A stretch of 64,000 nt of DNA from an uncultured Gammaproteobacteria bacterium (GTDB lineage Bacteria > Pseudomonadota > Gammaproteobacteria > Steroidobacterales > UBA11654). Of this stretch, positions 1-11,393 are shown one piece after another (position 1 is the stretch's first letter; the number at the start of each line of letters is the position of its first letter). The translations under genes and the position numbers were made by a program. The notes under the pieces are model-generated. The model was given only the letters and a program-made list of their open reading frames with translations. It made no database searches and was not told the origin of the DNA. The stretch lies in assembly GCA_937801655.1 (NCBI GenBank), contig CALMWC010000016.1:1-64000 (forward strand). Direction: 5' to 3'.

Positions 1-1026
1 AGGCAACCAAACTTCAATATCATAAGTTTTAGCAGAGGTATCTCCAGTATCCCCTGAACATAATAAAACAACTCTGTAAGGTAATTCTAATTCCACAAGA
101 ATAGATTCAGCATGTCTGGTGAGTTCTTCTAATGCGTCATATGATTTTTCGGGTTTCACTATTTGAACTAACTCTACTTTCTCAAATTGATGTTGCCTTA
201 TCATGCCTTTTGTATCTTGGCCATAAGAGCCTGCCTCTGATCTAAAACAAGGAGTATGGGCTACCATTTTAATAGGTAATTCAGATTCATCTATCATTCT
301 TTCTCTAACAAGGTTCGTAAGAGGAACTTCAGCCGTTGGGATTAAATAAAGATCTTGATCTCCGTTGATCTTAAAAAGGTCAGACTCAAATTTAGGCAAT
401 TGTCCAGTTCCCTCTAAACTTCTTGATTTAACAAGACTTGGAACATAGTGCTCTGTATAACCATTATTATTAGTTTGATGATCAAGCATAAAAGCAATCA
501 ATGCTCTGTGAAGTTTTGCATAATTATCTTTAATCACAGTAAATCTTGATCCTGATAACTTAGATGCTGCTTCAAAATTAATGTTTCCTGATTGCACACC
601 CAAATCTACATGATCCTTAACCGCATAATTGCTTGTTATTGGATCGCCCCATTTTCTTATTTCTAAATTATCTTCTTCATTTTTTCCAGATGGAACTGAA
701 TCATGCAATGTGTTGGGTATAGTCATAGACAAATAATTATGAGTGGCTATTAGTTCAGACATGTTACTCTCAGAATCTTTCAGAGTTTTGTTCAAAGTTT
801 TCATCTCTGTTTTTAATTCTTCTTTAGTGATTTCAGGTATCTCAGTTGATCCTATATTTTTTGAAATAAGATTTTTTTTACTTCTCATATCTTCAACACT
901 CGATTGAATCTCTCTCACTTTCTTATCGATTTCAATAAAAGATTCTAGATCAAAGTCACTGGATCTCTTATGAAGACTATCGCTTATCAAGGCAGTATTT
1001 TTTCTTATAATTTTTGGATCAATCAT
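1..1026 (-). CDS. serS: Seryl-tRNA synthetase, partial (C-terminus beyond window edge)
   Basis: Not in ORF track because it is open to the window edge. Reverse complement from 1026 reads MIDPKIIRKNTALISDSLHKRSSDFDLESFIEIDKKVREIQSSVEDMRSKKNLISKNIG..., the SerRS N-terminal coiled-coil arm; lies next to lolA/ftsK as expected. Confidence 0.9.
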   Translation of the reverse strand, partial: MIDPKIIRKNTALISDSLHKRSSDFDLESFIEIDKKVREIQSSVEDMRSKKNLISKNIGSTEIPEITKEELKTEMKTLNKTLKDSESNMSELIATHNYLSMTIPNTLHDSVPSGKNEEDNLEIRKWGDPITSNYAVKDHVDLGVQSGNINFEAASKLSGSRFTVIKDNYAKLHRALIAFMLDHQTNNNGYTEHYVPSLVKSRSLEGTGQLPKFESDLFKINGDQDLYLIPTAEVPLTNLVRERMIDESELPIKMVAHTPCFRSEAGSYGQDTKGMIRQHQFEKVELVQIVKPEKSYDALEELTRHAESILVELELPYRVVLLCSGDTGDTSAKTYDIEVWLP

Positions 1027-1062
1027 GAAATTTCTATTTTATTGATGTTTATTAATTATTAA

Positions 1063-1422
1063 TTATATCCATTTACGGATAGTAAAAAAACCTACAATCA
1101 CACCTATACTATCAGCTAACCAATCAAACCATTCAAATGATCTAAAAATAAAAAACTCCATTTGCATCAATTCTAATAAAAGACCATAAAGCACTAAAGA
1201 AGATAGAAGTGTAATTTTATGCTTATCTCCATATACCATTAGAAACCAACATGATAAGAGAAAGAACATGAGAAAGTGAATTAGCTTATCAAGCTGTATC
1301 AATGAATCAAATGTTGCAATGTTTGGAGGTCTAATGAAATGAAGAATAGCTATAAATAAAACTATTGAAATACTAATAATATTCTGAATGCTTTTGGATT
1401 GATTTTGAATATATTCAATCAT
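1063..1422 (-). CDS. VanZ-like small membrane protein
   Basis: 119 aa, four hydrophobic segments, 'DKLIHFLMFFLLSCWF' and 'FDWLADSIGVIVGFF' motifs typical of VanZ-like proteins. Confidence 0.7.
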   Translation of the reverse strand: MIEYIQNQSKSIQNIISISIVLFIAILHFIRPPNIATFDSLIQLDKLIHFLMFFLLSCWFLMVYGDKHKITLLSSLVLYGLLLELMQMEFFIFRSFEWFDWLADSIGVIVGFFTIRKWI

Positions 1423-2042
1423 TATTGTTGATCAATAATTTCAGTATCATTAGGCACATTAAATATAAAATTTTTATCAGCAATGTTTTTATTAATTAAG
1501 ACATTCATTAGCTCTAATTCTATTGACTCATTATTATCATTGACAAAAATAAACTTACTTAGTTTGCCTTCAATGATATAAAGTTTTATTTTTTCAAACA
1601 TATTCTTTCTGTTATTTCCTGTAAGAGAAAAGAGCTGCTCATCACCGTTTTTTTCAATTTTATCAATTGAATAGAAATTCAGAATACTTGTATCTCTAAG
1701 AAGCAGAATAAGAAATGAATTTTCAATTTCCATTGGAATTGAAGATATTAACAACTGATTAAGTTGTGAATCGTAGACCCTTAAAGTATCTTCTTGAAGT
1801 ATAATCTTCTTTGCAAAAGGTCGTTCAATATCCCATATTAAATTATCAGGTTTTTTTATTTTTATACGTCCAATAGATTTATCAATCAATATATTAGAGG
1901 TTGAGTAATTCCTCTGCTCAAAATCAGCTTCCATAGTATTTATATTGGTTAGATATTTTTTTAGATTTATTTCTTCTGAATCAATATTTTGAAAAAAAAG
2001 TGCTAGCGATATAAAAAAAATCAGCTTACTTTTATTTTTCAT
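1422..2042 (-). CDS. lolA: Outer-membrane lipoprotein carrier protein LolA
   Basis: 206 aa, signal peptide, 'MEADFEQRNYS...GRIKIKKPDNLIWDIERPF' LolA pattern; downstream of ftsK. Confidence 0.85.
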   Translation of the reverse strand: MKNKSKLIFFISLALFFQNIDSEEINLKKYLTNINTMEADFEQRNYSTSNILIDKSIGRIKIKKPDNLIWDIERPFAKKIILQEDTLRVYDSQLNQLLISSIPMEIENSFLILLLRDTSILNFYSIDKIEKNGDEQLFSLTGNNRKNMFEKIKLYIIEGKLSKFIFVNDNNESIELELMNVLINKNIADKNFIFNVPNDTEIIDQQ

Positions 2043-2054
2043 TAAAATTTATAT

Positions 2055-4400
2055 TTAATCTTTGGGTGGTGGTGGCGCTAGTATTTCCCTCTTACCATTG
2101 GGTTCAACTGCACTGAGTATCCCTATTTCTTCCATTTTCTCAATGATTCTTGCTGAACGGTTATAACCTATTCTTAATTTTCTTTGAACGGATGAAATCG
2201 ATGCATTTCTTGACTCAGTTACAAGTTTGACAGCCTCATCAAATAGAGGATCATTCTCGCTATCATCATCTGAAGATTGATGATCTATACCTGGAAGAGC
2301 ATCTGCAGTGCCAGATGTTATTTCTTCAATAAAGATTGGCTCAGATTCTAATTGCAGTTCTTTTGAAACTTGATTAACCTCATCATCAGATACAAAAGCA
2401 CCATGCACTCTTAGAGGGATAGATGAGCCTGGTGCAATATAGAGCATATCGCCATTTCCTAATAAACTCTCAGCACCCATTTGATCAAGAATAGTTCTAG
2501 AATCGACCTTTGCTGTAACCTGAAATGCAATTCTTGATGGAATATTGGCCTTAATAAGGCCCGTTATCACATCAACAGAAGGTCTTTGAGTTGCAACAAT
2601 CATATGTATACCAGAGGCTCTTGCTTTTGCAGCTAGGCGAGTTATCAGTTGTTCCACTTTTTTACCTACTGTTAACATCATGTCAGCTAATTCATCAATC
2701 ACAACCACAATGTTTGGCAAAGTTTCTAAATCAGGTATTGCTGTACTCTCCCCTAGTTGTATTTGTTTATCTACATCAAATAATGGGTCTTGAATCGGTT
2801 CACCATTTCTTATTGCATCTTCAATTTTCTTATTAAACCCTTTAAGGTTTTTTACTTTTAATTCCGACATTAGCCTGTAACGTCTCTCCATTTCAACTAC
2901 ACACCAACGAAGAGCATTTGCTGCTTGTCTCATATCAGTCACAACAGGAGCTAGTAGATGCGGTATTCCTTCATACACTGATAACTCGAGCATTTTTGGG
3001 TCGATGAGAATCATCCTGACATCTTTTGGAGTCGCTTTATACAATAAGCTAATTATCATGGCATTAATACCGACTGATTTTCCAGAGCCTGTTGTTCCTG
3101 CTATGAGAAGGTGTGGCATCTTTTGCAGATCAGCAACTATCGGGTTACCTGCAATATCCTTCCCTAAAGCAACAGTTAGAGGAGAGTTCATATCTTCAAA
3201 TGTCTTTGATCTAAGTATTTCACCTAAAACAACAAGAGCTCTTTTTTCATTCGGAATCTCAATTCCAATATAAGACTTACCTTCTATCACTTCTACAATC
3301 CTCACACTTGAAACTGAGAGTGATCTTGCTAAATCTTTAGAGAGATTACTGATTTGGTTGACCTTGACTCCAGGAGCTGGATTAATTTCAAATCTAGTAA
3401 CAATAGGACCTGGAAGCACTTCTTCAACAGTAGCATCAATACCAAAATCTTTTAATTTTAATTCAAGCAGTCTAGAAAGAGCTTCAAGTGATTCTTCCGA
3501 ATTCCCATATTTTTCATTGGGAGCTTCATCCAATATTTCTAGACTTGGAAGAGATGATGATTCATTGGATTCAAACAATTTTGATTGTCTTTGTTCTCTG
3601 GCTTTTGCACCTTCCTCAATTATCGGTTTAGATTTTTCAATTTTTGGTTTTGTTGTATATTGTTTATCAGTTGCTTCAGTTTTAAGATTTGTAGATAAAA
3701 CTGTTTTTTTATCGTTTTCTTTTTTTACCTTGGCATTCTTCTTAAGAGATTTCTTTATTTCAACTTTTCTAGAAATATCCTTAGTTTTCAATAGTACTTT
3801 TTTAGAGGCTTCAATCATTAATGAAGTAAGTTTTATTATAAATCTTCCTATTGATTCAATGACAGTAATCCAAGAAAAGCCTATAAAAATAGGTATAAAA
3901 CAAAACCAAATACTCAACATGAGTAACGTCGTGCCGATAATACTAAAGTTATTCAATAAGGAAGAAGCAATTGCTAAACCTAATATTCCACCTGCACCTT
4001 CAGGCATCCAGGATATGGATAAATGAACTGATGTGATTACACAAGTTGTAATGAGAAGCATAATAAATGAGACAGTTCTAAGGATTATTATTTCTCGGTA
4101 AGATTTAATTGATTTCTCGGATGTAATTAAAACTAAACCCAAAATAAAAAATAATAGCGGAATAAAATAACTAGATACCCCAATAAACGTTATTACTAAA
4201 CTAGAAAAATAAGAACCAATAACACCAATAAAGTTATTAATATTTTCATTAGTACCAGTCGAATTAAATCCTAGATCATTTGGACTGTAGGTAATTAGTG
4301 CTACTAAGAATATAAATGCTACAGAAAATAGAGCAAGAATAAGTGACTCTCGAAGTAACTCGCCTTTACTAAAAAACTTCTTGATATTAATCTTTGAAAT
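2055..4400 (-). CDS. ftsK: DNA translocase FtsK (N-terminus extended beyond ORF-track start; probable ATT start)
   Basis: Walker A '[17 protein letters not shown]', Walker B '[13 protein letters not shown]', C-terminal gamma winged helix. The same frame stays open upstream of the TTG at 4142 to a TAA at 4410-4412 and encodes TM sequence [36 protein letters not shown]-like AAGGA at 4407-4411, 6 nt before ATT at 4400. Confidence 0.85.
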   Translation of the reverse strand: MSKINIKKFFSKGELLRESLILALFSVAFIFLVALITYSPNDLGFNSTGTNENINNFIGVIGSYFSSLVITFIGVSSYFIPLLFFILGLVLITSEKSIKSYREIIILRTVSFIMLLITTCVITSVHLSISWMPEGAGGILGLAIASSLLNNFSIIGTTLLMLSIWFCFIPIFIGFSWITVIESIGRFIIKLTSLMIEASKKVLLKTKDISRKVEIKKSLKKNAKVKKENDKKTVLSTNLKTEATDKQYTTKPKIEKSKPIIEEGAKAREQRQSKLFESNESSSLPSLEILDEAPNEKYGNSEESLEALSRLLELKLKDFGIDATVEEVLPGPIVTRFEINPAPGVKVNQISNLSKDLARSLSVSSVRIVEVIEGKSYIGIEIPNEKRALVVLGEILRSKTFEDMNSPLTVALGKDIAGNPIVADLQKMPHLLIAGTTGSGKSVGINAMIISLLYKATPKDVRMILIDPKMLELSVYEGIPHLLAPVVTDMRQAANALRWCVVEMERRYRLMSELKVKNLKGFNKKIEDAIRNGEPIQDPLFDVDKQIQLGESTAIPDLETLPNIVVVIDELADMMLTVGKKVEQLITRLAAKARASGIHMIVATQRPSVDVITGLIKANIPSRIAFQVTAKVDSRTILDQMGAESLLGNGDMLYIAPGSSIPLRVHGAFVSDDEVNQVSKELQLESEPIFIEEITSGTADALPGIDHQSSDDDSENDPLFDEAVKLVTESRNASISSVQRKLRIGYNRSARIIEKMEEIGILSAVEPNGKREILAPPPPKD

Positions 4401-4456
4401 AATGATTCCTTATTTATAAATCAAATAATAAAATGAATTTAAGATAATATTTATAA

Positions 4457-5467
<1,011 letters not shown>

Positions 5468-5512
5468 TAAATATAGTTTAGAATATTTTTTTAATTAATT
5501 AGAGAGCTATAT

Positions 5513-5731
5513 ATGCCTAAAGCAGATGCAATACAAATGAATGGAGTAGTAAAAGAGACACTTCCTAATACAATATTCAGAGTTGAATTAGAAAATGGAC
5601 ATATGATTACTGCCCATATTTCTGGAAAAATGAGGAAAAATTACATCAGAATTCTTACTGGGGATAAGGTTCTAGTTGATATGACTCCCTATGATTTATC
5701 CAAAGGTAGAATTGTTTTTAGGGAGACCTAA
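5513..5731 (+). CDS. infA: Translation initiation factor IF-1
   Basis: 72 aa, '[61 protein letters not shown]'. Confidence 0.98.
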   Translation: MPKADAIQMNGVVKETLPNTIFRVELENGHMITAHISGKMRKNYIRILTGDKVLVDMTPYDLSKGRIVFRET

Positions 5732-5804
5732 TTTAATTGCTCTTTACAATATTTTATTGGAATATAAACTAATGATAAAAGATTTAACCCATGGGATACA
5801 TTAC

Positions 5805-6032
5805 ATGAATAATAAAAATACTCTTAAAATTATACTAGCCATCTTATCAATATCACTTATTAGCGGATGTTATTCTCAAATTGGAAGTAGAGCTGAATTA
5901 GAAAATCGTATAGATGAGCTAGAAGAAGAAAACATTGCTATACAACAAGAAGCAGAAGAAGCAGTTGAAGCCGCTCAAGAGGATGTGGAAAAAGCTGAAA
6001 GAATCTGGGAAAGAGACCAATCTAAGAAATAA
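5805..6032 (+). CDS. Lpp-like coiled-coil lipoprotein
   Basis: Internal ATG at 5805 in the 5691-6032 ORF gives a 75-aa protein with signal peptide, lipobox LISGC, heptad-like acidic helix and C-terminal ...DQSKK. Confidence 0.7.
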   Translation: MNNKNTLKIILAILSISLISGCYSQIGSRAELENRIDELEEENIAIQQEAEEAVEAAQEDVEKAERIWERDQSKK

Positions 6033-6041
6033 ATACTTTTT

Positions 6042-6956
6042 TCAAGTCTGATCTTCATAGGATATTTGATCGATAAGTCCAGACTTTTCATTAAATATTT
6101 TCTTCACTTTAATCCAGTTGATGGAATTAATATCAATGTTATTACTAGCAACATAATTCATTACCTTGGTTTCAAGATATGAATAGTTTTTATTAATAAT
6201 AGAATCATATTTGGAATGATGAAGCTGAAGAAATATTTTATTTCCAGATTTAGCTAGTTTGATAGGTTCATCGATCACTAGTACTCTAGTGCCAATTGAG
6301 CTCATCTTAAACACTTCTTTTATATCTTCGGGGAAAAGTCGAATGCATCCATGAGATATCTCCATCCCAACTCCATCGGGCCTATTAGTCCCATGAATAA
6401 AATAACCTCCAGGGATATTTATTCTCATTGCTAATTTTCCTAATGGATTATTAGGCCCCGGTGGTACAATTGCATCTAATATTAAGCCTTCACGTTTATA
6501 TTCTTCCCTGACTGATTTTGGTGGGTACCATGCTGGATTTTCAAGTTTTAGATCAATTTCTGATAAACCTAGTGGTGTTTTCCAGTCCATTCTTCCTATA
6601 CCAACTGGAAATGTTATTAATTTATTATTTTGAATCAAATAACCTCTGAATTCAGACAAGTTAATAGTTATACCATCGGTTAAATAGTTACTAGGTAAAA
6701 TGTATGCACTAGGAATCTTTACTAAGGTCCCTTCTCCAGGTAACCATTTATCAACAGAAGGATTTGCCTGTATGATTTCATTAAATCCAAGATTATATGT
6801 CCTCGCTAGATCAACCAAGGTATCTTCATAAATGGCTTTTATCTCTTGTGACTCTCCGTATACTTTCTTTGAGGATTCATATGAAAATAAGGTTGATGAA
6901 TGCAAATTATTAAGGGTAAAAAGAAAAAATAATACTATTGCTTTATTAATATGCAT
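6042..6956 (-). CDS. LysM-containing L,D-transpeptidase (YkuD family)
   Basis: Signal peptide, LysM-like 'YEDTLVDLARTYNLGFNEIIQANPSVD', YkuD 'HGTNRPDGVGMEISHGCIRL' with catalytic Cys. Confidence 0.9.
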   Translation of the reverse strand: MHINKAIVLFFLFTLNNLHSSTLFSYESSKKVYGESQEIKAIYEDTLVDLARTYNLGFNEIIQANPSVDKWLPGEGTLVKIPSAYILPSNYLTDGITINLSEFRGYLIQNNKLITFPVGIGRMDWKTPLGLSEIDLKLENPAWYPPKSVREEYKREGLILDAIVPPGPNNPLGKLAMRINIPGGYFIHGTNRPDGVGMEISHGCIRLFPEDIKEVFKMSSIGTRVLVIDEPIKLAKSGNKIFLQLHHSKYDSIINKNYSYLETKVMNYVASNNIDINSINWIKVKKIFNEKSGLIDQISYEDQT

Positions 6957-6958
6957 TA

Positions 6959-7924
6959 TTAAATTTTAATAATTACAGTGCCCCAAGTAAATCCTGCACC
7001 AAAGCTCTGTAATAATACCGTATCACCAGTTTTAATTTTTCCTTCTCTAATTGACTGATCTAGTGCAAGAGGAATAGAAGCAGCAGATGTATTTCCATGA
7101 TCAGCCAAACTAATAATGACTTTTTTTTCTGGAATATTTAACCTTTTTGATACCGCTTTTATAATTCTAATATTCGCCTGATGTGGAATAAACCAATCAA
7201 TATCTTCACTTGTCATATTCACTTCTCTTAGTGACTCTTTTGCAATACTTTCAAGTGTTTTTACAGCTACCTTGAATACCTCATTGCCTTTCATTTGGAG
7301 AAAATTATCGTTTCTTTGTTCCTTTAAAGGTCTCTTAGAGGTTCCATAGGGTACATATAGTAAATCAGAATAAGATCCATTGGCTCCTAATTTAGAATAG
7401 ATAATTCCTGGATCTTCAGAAGGTTTTAAGATCGCAGCACCTGCTCCATCTGCGAATAATACACATGTATTTCTATCTTCCCAGTCAGTGATTCTGGATA
7501 ATGTTTCTGCACCGATTACCAAGGCACATTTTGAATCTCCCGATAAAATAAATTTATTAGCTAAATTCATTGCATAGATAAAGCCGCTGCAGGCAGCTTC
7601 TATACTAAAAGCAGGAAAATCTTTTAAACCAATTTTTTCCTGAATGATCGCACCAACATTGGGAGTCGGTACATCTGGTGTACAGGTTCCAACAATAATT
7701 AAATCAATTTCATGTTTATCTATACCTGATCTTTCAATTGCTTTCTTAGCTGCTTCATATCCTAAATCTGAAGTGGCTTGCTCTGGATCTGCAATGGATC
7801 TCCTTTCAATACCAGTTCTAGACCTAATCCATTCATCAGTAGTATCTACTTTTTTTTCTAGATCTTGATTGGTTAAAATATTACTGGGAAGATAGCTTCC
7901 AGTTGAGATTATTTTTGAAAACAT
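6959..7924 (-). CDS. fabH: 3-oxoacyl-[ACP] synthase III
   Basis: 321 aa, 'TTDEWIRSRTGIERR', 'SIEAACSGFIYAMN', 'WFIPHQANIRII'. Confidence 0.97.
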   Translation of the reverse strand: MFSKIISTGSYLPSNILTNQDLEKKVDTTDEWIRSRTGIERRSIADPEQATSDLGYEAAKKAIERSGIDKHEIDLIIVGTCTPDVPTPNVGAIIQEKIGLKDFPAFSIEAACSGFIYAMNLANKFILSGDSKCALVIGAETLSRITDWEDRNTCVLFADGAGAAILKPSEDPGIIYSKLGANGSYSDLLYVPYGTSKRPLKEQRNDNFLQMKGNEVFKVAVKTLESIAKESLREVNMTSEDIDWFIPHQANIRIIKAVSKRLNIPEKKVIISLADHGNTSAASIPLALDQSIREGKIKTGDTVLLQSFGAGFTWGTVIIKI

Positions 7925-7939
7925 TTTTAACTTAACCTT

Positions 7940-8929
7940 TTAAAATGTTGATTTTAATTTTGATACTATATCTTTTTCAATCTCATCAACTGCAGTTAAT
8001 AGAGCATGATGATAACCATATGAATCAGTTCCTCCATGACTCTTTACGACAATTCCATTTAGACCTAAGAGTAAAGCCCCATTATAGTGTCTTGGATCCA
8101 ATCTTGCTTTAAATCTTCCAAGTACTGGTTTAGCCATAAGTCCAACTAATTTATTATAGAAATTATACCCAAAAGCTTCCTTAATATAATCTGAGATTAA
8201 ATTGACACTTCCCTCCATCGTCTTTATAACTATATTCCCTGTAAAACCATCAGTGACAATAACATCTGCAATGTCTTCAACAATATTAGTAGGCTCAATA
8301 AAACCTATGTAATTAAGGGATGTTTTACTGATTAAAAGAGATGCATCTCTAATGGCCTCATTGCCTTTGATCTCTTCTTGTCCAATATTAAGTAAGCCTA
8401 CTCTTGGTTTATCTATATTTTTAATCTCTTTTGCAACAGTGGATCCCATTAGAGCAAATTGTGTGAGTTGTTCCGCTGAACACAAAGTGTTTGCACCTAA
8501 ATCCAAAATATAGACAAAACCTACTTTAGTTGGTATTGATGTCATTAATGCAGGTCTATCAATAGTTGGTATAGTTTTTAGTGAGTTCTTAGAAATTGCC
8601 AGTAGTGCCCCTGTATTTCCTGAACTAATACATGCTTGAGCTTTTTTATCTCTTACTAAATCTATAGCTACCCTCATTGAAGAATTTCTTTTCTTTCTAA
8701 GTGCATCTATAGGTGAATCATCCATTTCAATAATCTCATCTGTATGGATAATTTCTATTCGATTCTGATCTGCATTGGTAATTTTATTTCTTATAATTTC
8801 ACTATTACCAACAAGTATGAGTTTTATATCTTTTCTAGATGAAAGTAGATCTAACGCTCCTAATATAGAGGCATCCGGGTCATTCTCACCACTCATCACA
8901 TCCAGTGAAAGTGTTAGATAACTATTCAA
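7940..8929 (-). CDS. plsX: Phosphate acyltransferase PlsX
   Basis: 329 aa, 'LSLDVMSGENDPD', 'SSGNTGALLA', 'VTDGFTGNIVIKTMEG'. Confidence 0.95.
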   Translation of the reverse strand: MNSYLTLSLDVMSGENDPDASILGALDLLSSRKDIKLILVGNSEIIRNKITNADQNRIEIIHTDEIIEMDDSPIDALRKKRNSSMRVAIDLVRDKKAQACISSGNTGALLAISKNSLKTIPTIDRPALMTSIPTKVGFVYILDLGANTLCSAEQLTQFALMGSTVAKEIKNIDKPRVGLLNIGQEEIKGNEAIRDASLLISKTSLNYIGFIEPTNIVEDIADVIVTDGFTGNIVIKTMEGSVNLISDYIKEAFGYNFYNKLVGLMAKPVLGRFKARLDPRHYNGALLLGLNGIVVKSHGGTDSYGYHHALLTAVDEIEKDIVSKLKSTF

Positions 8930-8938
8930 ATGAATAAC

Positions 8939-9142
8939 CTACTCTTGCTCTTCTTCTGGAATACTTTTTACTTTGATACTGATAACTTTTTTTCCTTTAT
9001 AAAAGCCTTGAGGGCTAATATTATGTCTAAGATGAGTTTCTCCAGTATTTTCATCATTTGTTAATGCGGGTGTACTCGCTTTAATATGTGATCTTCGCAT
9101 GTCTCTTCTAGATCTAGTTTTTCTTTTCTTTTGAACTGCCAT
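8939..9142 (-). CDS. rpmF: 50S ribosomal protein L32
   Basis: 67 aa, 'MAVQKKRKTRSRRDMRRSH', between plsX and yceD. Confidence 0.95.
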   Translation of the reverse strand: MAVQKKRKTRSRRDMRRSHIKASTPALTNDENTGETHLRHNISPQGFYKGKKVISIKVKSIPEEEQE

Positions 9143-9166
9143 TACTCTCTCTCCCTAGGAGTTTTA

Positions 9167-9715
9167 TTACTTTTTATCCTTTTTCAGTATTTTTGATAAT
9201 TCTGAAAAAGGTCTTTTCTTCTTATCTAAAGATTCTTTTTTTTCATTAATAGATAAAAACAAGCTTAAGGTATCGTTATTTTCACATAATTCAATACTTT
9301 TATGCATTATTGACATTGGAATGATACTTAATATCTCATCTTCAATTATTTTTGCAATTGAAATTCCTTCCTCATTTACAGTAATTCTATTTATATGTGT
9401 TTCATTTGATAATGATGACTCATCATCATCAATTATTTCACAATCTATATTTAATGATTCATTCCAGTTTACTGAAGCTAAACAACGCTGACATTCCAAA
9501 GCAAAGTCCACATCTGAAGTAACTATTATTTTAGGGTTCATTGAAGCTCCTCTTAATAATTTTATATCAGAAACTATCCTATTAGTTTGAATATTAGAAT
9601 CCATTACGATATCCGATAATCTTGGATACTCATGAGCATGATTGGTAATTTTTAATGAATAGTTTTTTTTTGAAAGATCCAAAAACTCTTTAAAATCTAA
9701 TTTTTGTTTAAACAT
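9167..9715 (-). CDS. YceD/DUF177 family protein
   Basis: 182 aa, 'ECQRCLASVNW' pattern; upstream of rpmF. Confidence 0.8.
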   Translation of the reverse strand: MFKQKLDFKEFLDLSKKNYSLKITNHAHEYPRLSDIVMDSNIQTNRIVSDIKLLRGASMNPKIIVTSDVDFALECQRCLASVNWNESLNIDCEIIDDDESSLSNETHINRITVNEEGISIAKIIEDEILSIIPMSIMHKSIELCENNDTLSLFLSINEKKESLDKKKRPFSELSKILKKDKK

Positions 9716-9783
9716 TTTTTATTGGACTATATAATTCATAGACATCTTATCAGGTAAAAGATATTTTTTTATTAAATCCAAAT

Positions 9784-10380
9784 ATGAGAAACACAAACAA
9801 TAAAAATATTATTCTTGCATCGAGTTCAATTCATCGAAAAAAACTTTTAGAAAAATACATATCTGACTTTCAATGCATAAATCCAGATGTAAATGAAAAT
9901 GAATTTAATAAAGAAACTGGAAAAGAGTTATGCATTCGACTTGCGAGAGATAAAGCTGAAATTGTTGCCAATGATAATCCCAATAGCATTGTAATTGGTT
10001 CAGACCAGGTTGCTACCTTCAATCACAAAAATCTAGGCAAACCTTACACTTATGATAATGCATTTAAAACAATTATGAGTTTCTCAGGTAAAAATGTTTT
10101 CTTTAATACTGGTGTCGTTATTATAAGTCCAAATAATGGTATTGATCTCTCATACATTGACCAAACAATTATTACTTTTAAAGTATTCAAAAATACTGAT
10201 TTGATTCAATATCTAAACAGTCAGGATGATTTTAAAACTACAGCTGGAGTCAAAACTGAATCAAAGATGTTCCAACAATTGATTAGTGTAATTACCAGTG
10301 ACGATGAAGAAGCAATTATTGGGCTTCCCATACAATGGACTCTATCTCAACTTGATAATATTTTTCCTAATCTAAATTAA
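9784..10380 (+). CDS. Maf-like nucleotide pyrophosphatase
   Basis: 198 aa, 'IILASSSIHRKKLL' start, 'GSDQV', 'KTTAGVKTES'; divergent from yceD-rpmF. Confidence 0.88.
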   Translation: MRNTNNKNIILASSSIHRKKLLEKYISDFQCINPDVNENEFNKETGKELCIRLARDKAEIVANDNPNSIVIGSDQVATFNHKNLGKPYTYDNAFKTIMSFSGKNVFFNTGVVIISPNNGIDLSYIDQTIITFKVFKNTDLIQYLNSQDDFKTTAGVKTESKMFQQLISVITSDDEEAIIGLPIQWTLSQLDNIFPNLN

Positions 10381-10390
10381 TAATTCTCTT

Positions 10391-11281
10391 CTAGATAATT
10401 TCATCTAAAACTTTTTGTAAACTTTTTGGCAAATCACAATTTATTTTAAAATTTTGGCCATTTTCACTTAAGCATGGAAATGAAATTGATTCTGCATGCA
10501 AAAATAACCTATTGAGACTGGTACTCTTTTTGATTATATCGGGTTGCTTCCCATATCTTTCATCACCTGCTAATGATGATTTTAAAAACTTAGTGTGAGC
10601 TCTTATTTGATGGGTTCGACCAGTCAATGGTTTAATGTTATATAAAGAACAATCATTATATTTTTTTATTCTATTGAACAATGTAATTGACTTTTTACCT
10701 TCAATATCAGGAATAGCCATTCTTTGATTATTATTAGCTCTAATTACATTAAGAGGTTGATCTACAGTAAAATTATTTTCATCAGTTTTTCCAACCAATA
10801 ATCCAATATAATTCTTTTTAACTTGCCCTTCTCTAAAGTATGTATGTAATTTTCTTAGGCGAGAACGTTTTTTTGAAATTAATAAACAACCACTGGTATC
10901 TTTATCTATTCGATGAACCAGCTCTAAATCTTCTCTAATATTTTTTCTATGCAGTCTTAGTAATTCTATGATGCCTCCACTAATGCCACTCCCACCGTGA
11001 ACAGCTATACCTGATGGTTTATTCAAAACTAAAAATGAATCATCTTCATAAATAATAGTATCCTCTATCCATGATAAAGATTCTGGTTTAACTTTAAGTA
11101 CTAATTCCTTGGTTGCATAAGTCAAATTAGGAGGAATTCTAACGATATCGCCACTTCTTACTTTATCTTTTGGCTTTACTCTCTTTGAATTAATTCTGAC
11201 CTCGCCTTTTCGAATCATGCTATATATTTTTTTCTGAGGTATTCCTTTAATTGTCTTTACAAGATAATTATCAAGTCTCAT
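10391..11281 (-). CDS. rluC: RluC-type 23S rRNA pseudouridine synthase
   Basis: S4 domain 'MRLDNYLVKTIKGIPQKKIYSMIRKGEVRINSKRV', catalytic 'VHRIDKDTSGCLL', 'LTGRTHQIRAH'; divergent from rne. Confidence 0.9.
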   Translation of the reverse strand: MRLDNYLVKTIKGIPQKKIYSMIRKGEVRINSKRVKPKDKVRSGDIVRIPPNLTYATKELVLKVKPESLSWIEDTIIYEDDSFLVLNKPSGIAVHGGSGISGGIIELLRLHRKNIREDLELVHRIDKDTSGCLLISKKRSRLRKLHTYFREGQVKKNYIGLLVGKTDENNFTVDQPLNVIRANNNQRMAIPDIEGKKSITLFNRIKKYNDCSLYNIKPLTGRTHQIRAHTKFLKSSLAGDERYGKQPDIIKKSTSLNRLFLHAESISFPCLSENGQNFKINCDLPKSLQKVLDEII

Positions 11282-11393
11282 ACCGTGATTTTTTTCATCA
11301 ATATTAAACTTATATGGTTGGTTTTTTATTCATAATTTAATTAATAAATACTATGTAAAATATTGATTATTAGTGATATTCAGTTAAAAGTGC

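Noticed and set aside
3358-4026. 222-aa plus-strand ORF antisense to ftsK
   Set aside because: Low-complexity Ser/Phe-rich shadow ORF with no recognisable domain; the ftsK reading frame explains the region.
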